From JAZKIX01 sp040384645 (GTDB lineage: Bacteria > Pseudomonadota > Gammaproteobacteria > Burkholderiales > Burkholderiaceae_D), in NCBI GenBank assembly GCA_040384645.1, contig JAZKIX010000156.1:1-7431 (forward strand): a DNA stretch of 7,431 bases, in the 5' to 3' direction. Below are positions 5,286-7,431 of this stretch, in pieces. The notes under the pieces are model-generated. The model saw only the letters and a list, made by a program, of their open reading frames with translations, did not search any database and had not been told where the DNA came from. Within the stretch, counting starts at the first letter, position 1. Every line of letters starts with the position of its first letter. The position numbers and the translations under genes were made by a program.

Positions 5286-7277
5286 ATGGGTTCCAATATC
5301 CTCGGTATCGGTCAAAGCGCTCTCGCCGCAGCGCAAATTGGTCTTAGCACAGCCGGACACAATATCGCCAACGCCTCCACACCCGGCTATTCCCGTCAGA
5401 TTGTGGTTCAATCGGCGGCAAGAGCCCAATACCAAGGGTTTGGCTATGTCGGGCAGGGCACGCAAGTGGCCACGATTCAACGCAGTTACAGCGATTATCT
5501 GGGTAAGCAGGTGTTGACCTCGCAGACTGCGAAAAGCGAAATCGATAGCTATTACTCGCAGATCAAGCAGATTGATAATTTGCTGGCCGATCCCGTCGCC
5601 GGTTTGTCGCCTGCGTTGCAAGATTTCTTCAAAGGTATACAGGATCTGGCGGCCAATCCGGCCGACACCGCGTCACGCCAATCAGTACTTTCTACCGCGC
5701 AAGCACTGGCTGGACGGTTCCAGAGCCTGGACGGCCGTATTAGTGAATTGCGTGATTCTGTGAATAGCCAGATCACGACCAGTCTAGGTACTGTCAACAG
5801 CTACGCAACCCAAATTGCCAAACTCAATGATTCCATCGAAAAAGCGCTAGCCGCTAGCGATGGTACTGCACCGCCCAATGATTTGATGGATCAGCGTGAT
5901 CAGCTAGTTACCGAAATGGGCAAGGAAGTCAAGGTCAGCGTCGTCAAAGAAAATAATTCCTACAATATATTTTTTGGTAGTGGCCAGCCCTTGGTGATCG
6001 GCACACAAACCTTCAAGCTCAATCCAACCATTTCGCCTACTGATCCAGCCCGAACCGAGGTAGCTTACGTCTCGAATGGCGCAACGATCTTGCTGTCCGA
6101 ATCTACGTTCACTGGTGGGAAATTGGGCGGCTTATTCGCATTTCGGGCGCAATCGCTGGATGAGGCACAAAATTCATTGGGGCGTGTCGCCGTTGGATTT
6201 GCTGCGACCTTTAACGCCCAGCATCAACTGGGACAAGATTTAGCCGGTGTGATGGGAGGACAGTTTTTTACCGCTGCACCGCCCTTGGTGACCTCGAACA
6301 GCAATAACGCCGGCACCGCCGTCATGGGTGCCAGTATCAGTAATGTCAGCGCGTTGACCACCAGTAATTATCGATTGCAGGTCGTTACCGCGGCCGTGCC
6401 GCCAGCGCCGGCGGTACCCGTTACGCCCGGCTCATATCGGGTCACCCGCCTGTCGGATGGCAATGTCAGCAACTTCAGTACTTTCCCGCAAACGGTGGAT
6501 GGCGTCGATTTTAATGTTGCCTCAGGGACTATTGCCAATGGCGATGACTTTTTGATCAGGCCGACGGTCAACGGCGCCAGCGGCTTGAACGTGGTTATTA
6601 CCGACCCGACCAAGATTGCCGCCGCCGCACCGATCAGGACCGGTACCGTCGCCACCAATACAGGCTCAGGAAAAATCACCGCAGAAAGCGTCGATGCTAG
6701 CTATACCGCGGCCACCGTCACGCCCGCTTTAAGCTTGTCCTATAACTCGACCACCAACCAGTTAAGCGGGTTTCCTGCCACTTTGCCTGTGACGGTCACC
6801 AATAACGGCACGCCGGTAGCCGGGTCGCCCTTTGCGGCAGGCGCGCCTGTAACTTATACGGCAGGGGCAACGATCAGTTTTGGCGGTGTCAGCTTTGTGA
6901 TGAGTGGCACGCCGGGTAATGCAGATACTTTTAATGTCGGCGCCAATACCAGCGGCGTGGGCGATAGCCGAAACGCTTTATTGCTCGGCAATTTACAGAC
7001 CAGCAATACCCTGGCAAATGGCACCGCTAATTATCAGGGCGCTTATGCACAGATGGTCAGCCTGATCGGTAACAAAACGCATGAGCTTGAAGTCACCGGC
7101 AATGCCGAAGGTAAATTGCTGGCAGAAGCAGTCAAGGCGCAGCAGTCCACATCGGGTGTCAACCTGGATGAAGAAGCGACCAATCTTCTGCGCTACCAGC
7201 AGGCTTATCAGGCGGCCGGCAAGGTCATGTCAATCGCCAGCACGTTATTTGACGTTATCTTGTCAATCGGTAATTAA
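5286..7277 (+). CDS. flgK: Flagellar hook-associated protein 1, FlgK (enlarged)
   Basis: FlgK (HAP1) forms the first junction layer between hook and filament. The N-terminal axial motif is at residues 25-36 (HNIANASTPGYS), the helical D1 segment with YLGKQVLTSQTAKSEIDSYY follows, and the C-terminal axial helices close the protein (LDEEATNLLRYQQAYQAAGK, residues 627-646, then VMSIASTLFDVILSIGN). At 663 residues it is over 100 longer than the 547-residue E. coli form. The extra length lies at about residues 330-580, which is rich in T, A, G, S, V and N and contains two similar beta segments: 404-427 (VDGVDFNVASGTIANGDDF onward) and 532-555 (FGGVSFVMSGTPGNADTF onward). This is an expanded surface-exposed domain. 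The ATG at 5286 has only a weak GAGAAAG (5274-5280) upstream, but the product begins exactly as the family does. flgL follows 12 bases after the stop. Confidence 0.97.
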   Translation: MGSNILGIGQSALAAAQIGLSTAGHNIANASTPGYSRQIVVQSAARAQYQGFGYVGQGTQVATIQRSYSDYLGKQVLTSQTAKSEIDSYYSQIKQIDNLLADPVAGLSPALQDFFKGIQDLAANPADTASRQSVLSTAQALAGRFQSLDGRISELRDSVNSQITTSLGTVNSYATQIAKLNDSIEKALAASDGTAPPNDLMDQRDQLVTEMGKEVKVSVVKENNSYNIFFGSGQPLVIGTQTFKLNPTISPTDPARTEVAYVSNGATILLSESTFTGGKLGGLFAFRAQSLDEAQNSLGRVAVGFAATFNAQHQLGQDLAGVMGGQFFTAAPPLVTSNSNNAGTAVMGASISNVSALTTSNYRLQVVTAAVPPAPAVPVTPGSYRVTRLSDGNVSNFSTFPQTVDGVDFNVASGTIANGDDFLIRPTVNGASGLNVVITDPTKIAAAAPIRTGTVATNTGSGKITAESVDASYTAATVTPALSLSYNSTTNQLSGFPATLPVTVTNNGTPVAGSPFAAGAPVTYTAGATISFGGVSFVMSGTPGNADTFNVGANTSGVGDSRNALLLGNLQTSNTLANGTANYQGAYAQMVSLIGNKTHELEVTGNAEGKLLAEAVKAQQSTSGVNLDEEATNLLRYQQAYQAAGKVMSIASTLFDVILSIGN

Positions 7278-7289
7278 GGAGTAAGCCTC

Positions 7290-7431
7290 ATGCGCCTCAG
7301 CTCAACTAACCTATATGAAACCGGTGTAAATCGACTGATTGATTTACAAGCCTCTTTGGCGAAAACCAATAATCAAATCGCTGCCGGACGCCGTGTCTTG
7401 ACACCGTCCGACGACCCAGTTGCTGCAGCCC
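7290..7431 (+). CDS. flgL: Flagellar hook-associated protein 3, FlgL (N-terminal 47 codons; 3' truncated by window edge)
   Basis: The visible part reads MRLSSTNLYETGVNRLIDLQ, then ASLAKTNNQIAAGRRVLTPSDDPVAAA, the flagellin-like N-terminal helix. The heptad pattern and the motif QIAAGRRVLTPSDDPVAA are diagnostic of FlgL and flagellin D0/D1; the MR(L/I)S(S/T) start and position directly after flgK make FlgL (HAP3) the right call. It forms the second junction layer, on which the filament assembles. AAGGAG (7276-7281) overlaps the flgK stop and lies eight bases before the ATG, so translation is probably coupled with flgK and both genes would share the candidate sigma-28 promoter. The rest of the gene is outside the window. 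Confidence 0.95.
   Translation, partial: MRLSSTNLYETGVNRLIDLQASLAKTNNQIAAGRRVLTPSDDPVAAA

Overview
This window is a contiguous stretch of a flagellar rod, ring and hook-junction gene cluster, all on the + strand, in the order flgE (last 23 codons) - flgF - flgG - flgH - flgI - flgJ - flgK - flgL (first 47 codons). Gene order, the two-domain FlgJ (rod scaffold plus peptidoglycan glucosaminidase), the lipoprotein FlgH and the Sec-exported FlgI indicate a Gram-negative proteobacterium with an LP-ring. Protein style and moderate GC suggest a betaproteobacterium (Burkholderiales, perhaps Oxalobacteraceae-like). That placement is an inference; no rRNA or taxonomic marker is present.

Layout: 1-74 flgE 3' end; 75-427 a 353-base spacer with a 3 x 12-base tandem repeat, a 28-base near-palindrome and a nested inverted repeat; 428-1168 flgF; 1251-2033 flgG; 2034-2251 a 218-base spacer dominated by a large CACGAAA-type inverted repeat; 2252-2932 flgH; 2953-4086 flgI; 4108-5205 flgJ; 5206-5285 a short spacer with a good candidate FliA (sigma-28) promoter; 5286-7277 flgK; 7290 to the window end, flgL.

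How they work together: FlgF and FlgG build the proximal/distal rod. FlgJ caps the growing rod and cuts peptidoglycan to let it through. FlgI (P-ring) and FlgH (L-ring) form the bushing in the cell wall and outer membrane. FlgE is the hook, and FlgK and FlgL are the two hook-filament junction proteins. The sigma-28-like promoter before flgK fits the known split in which rod, ring and hook genes are expressed early and junction genes are boosted late.

I see no previously undescribed system. The most noteworthy points are a FlgI that has lost one of the two cysteines forming the enterobacterial FlgI disulfide, the large dispersed-type inverted repeat placed between flgG and flgH, the structured flgE-flgF spacer, and an enlarged FlgK whose inserted region seems to carry a duplicated beta module.
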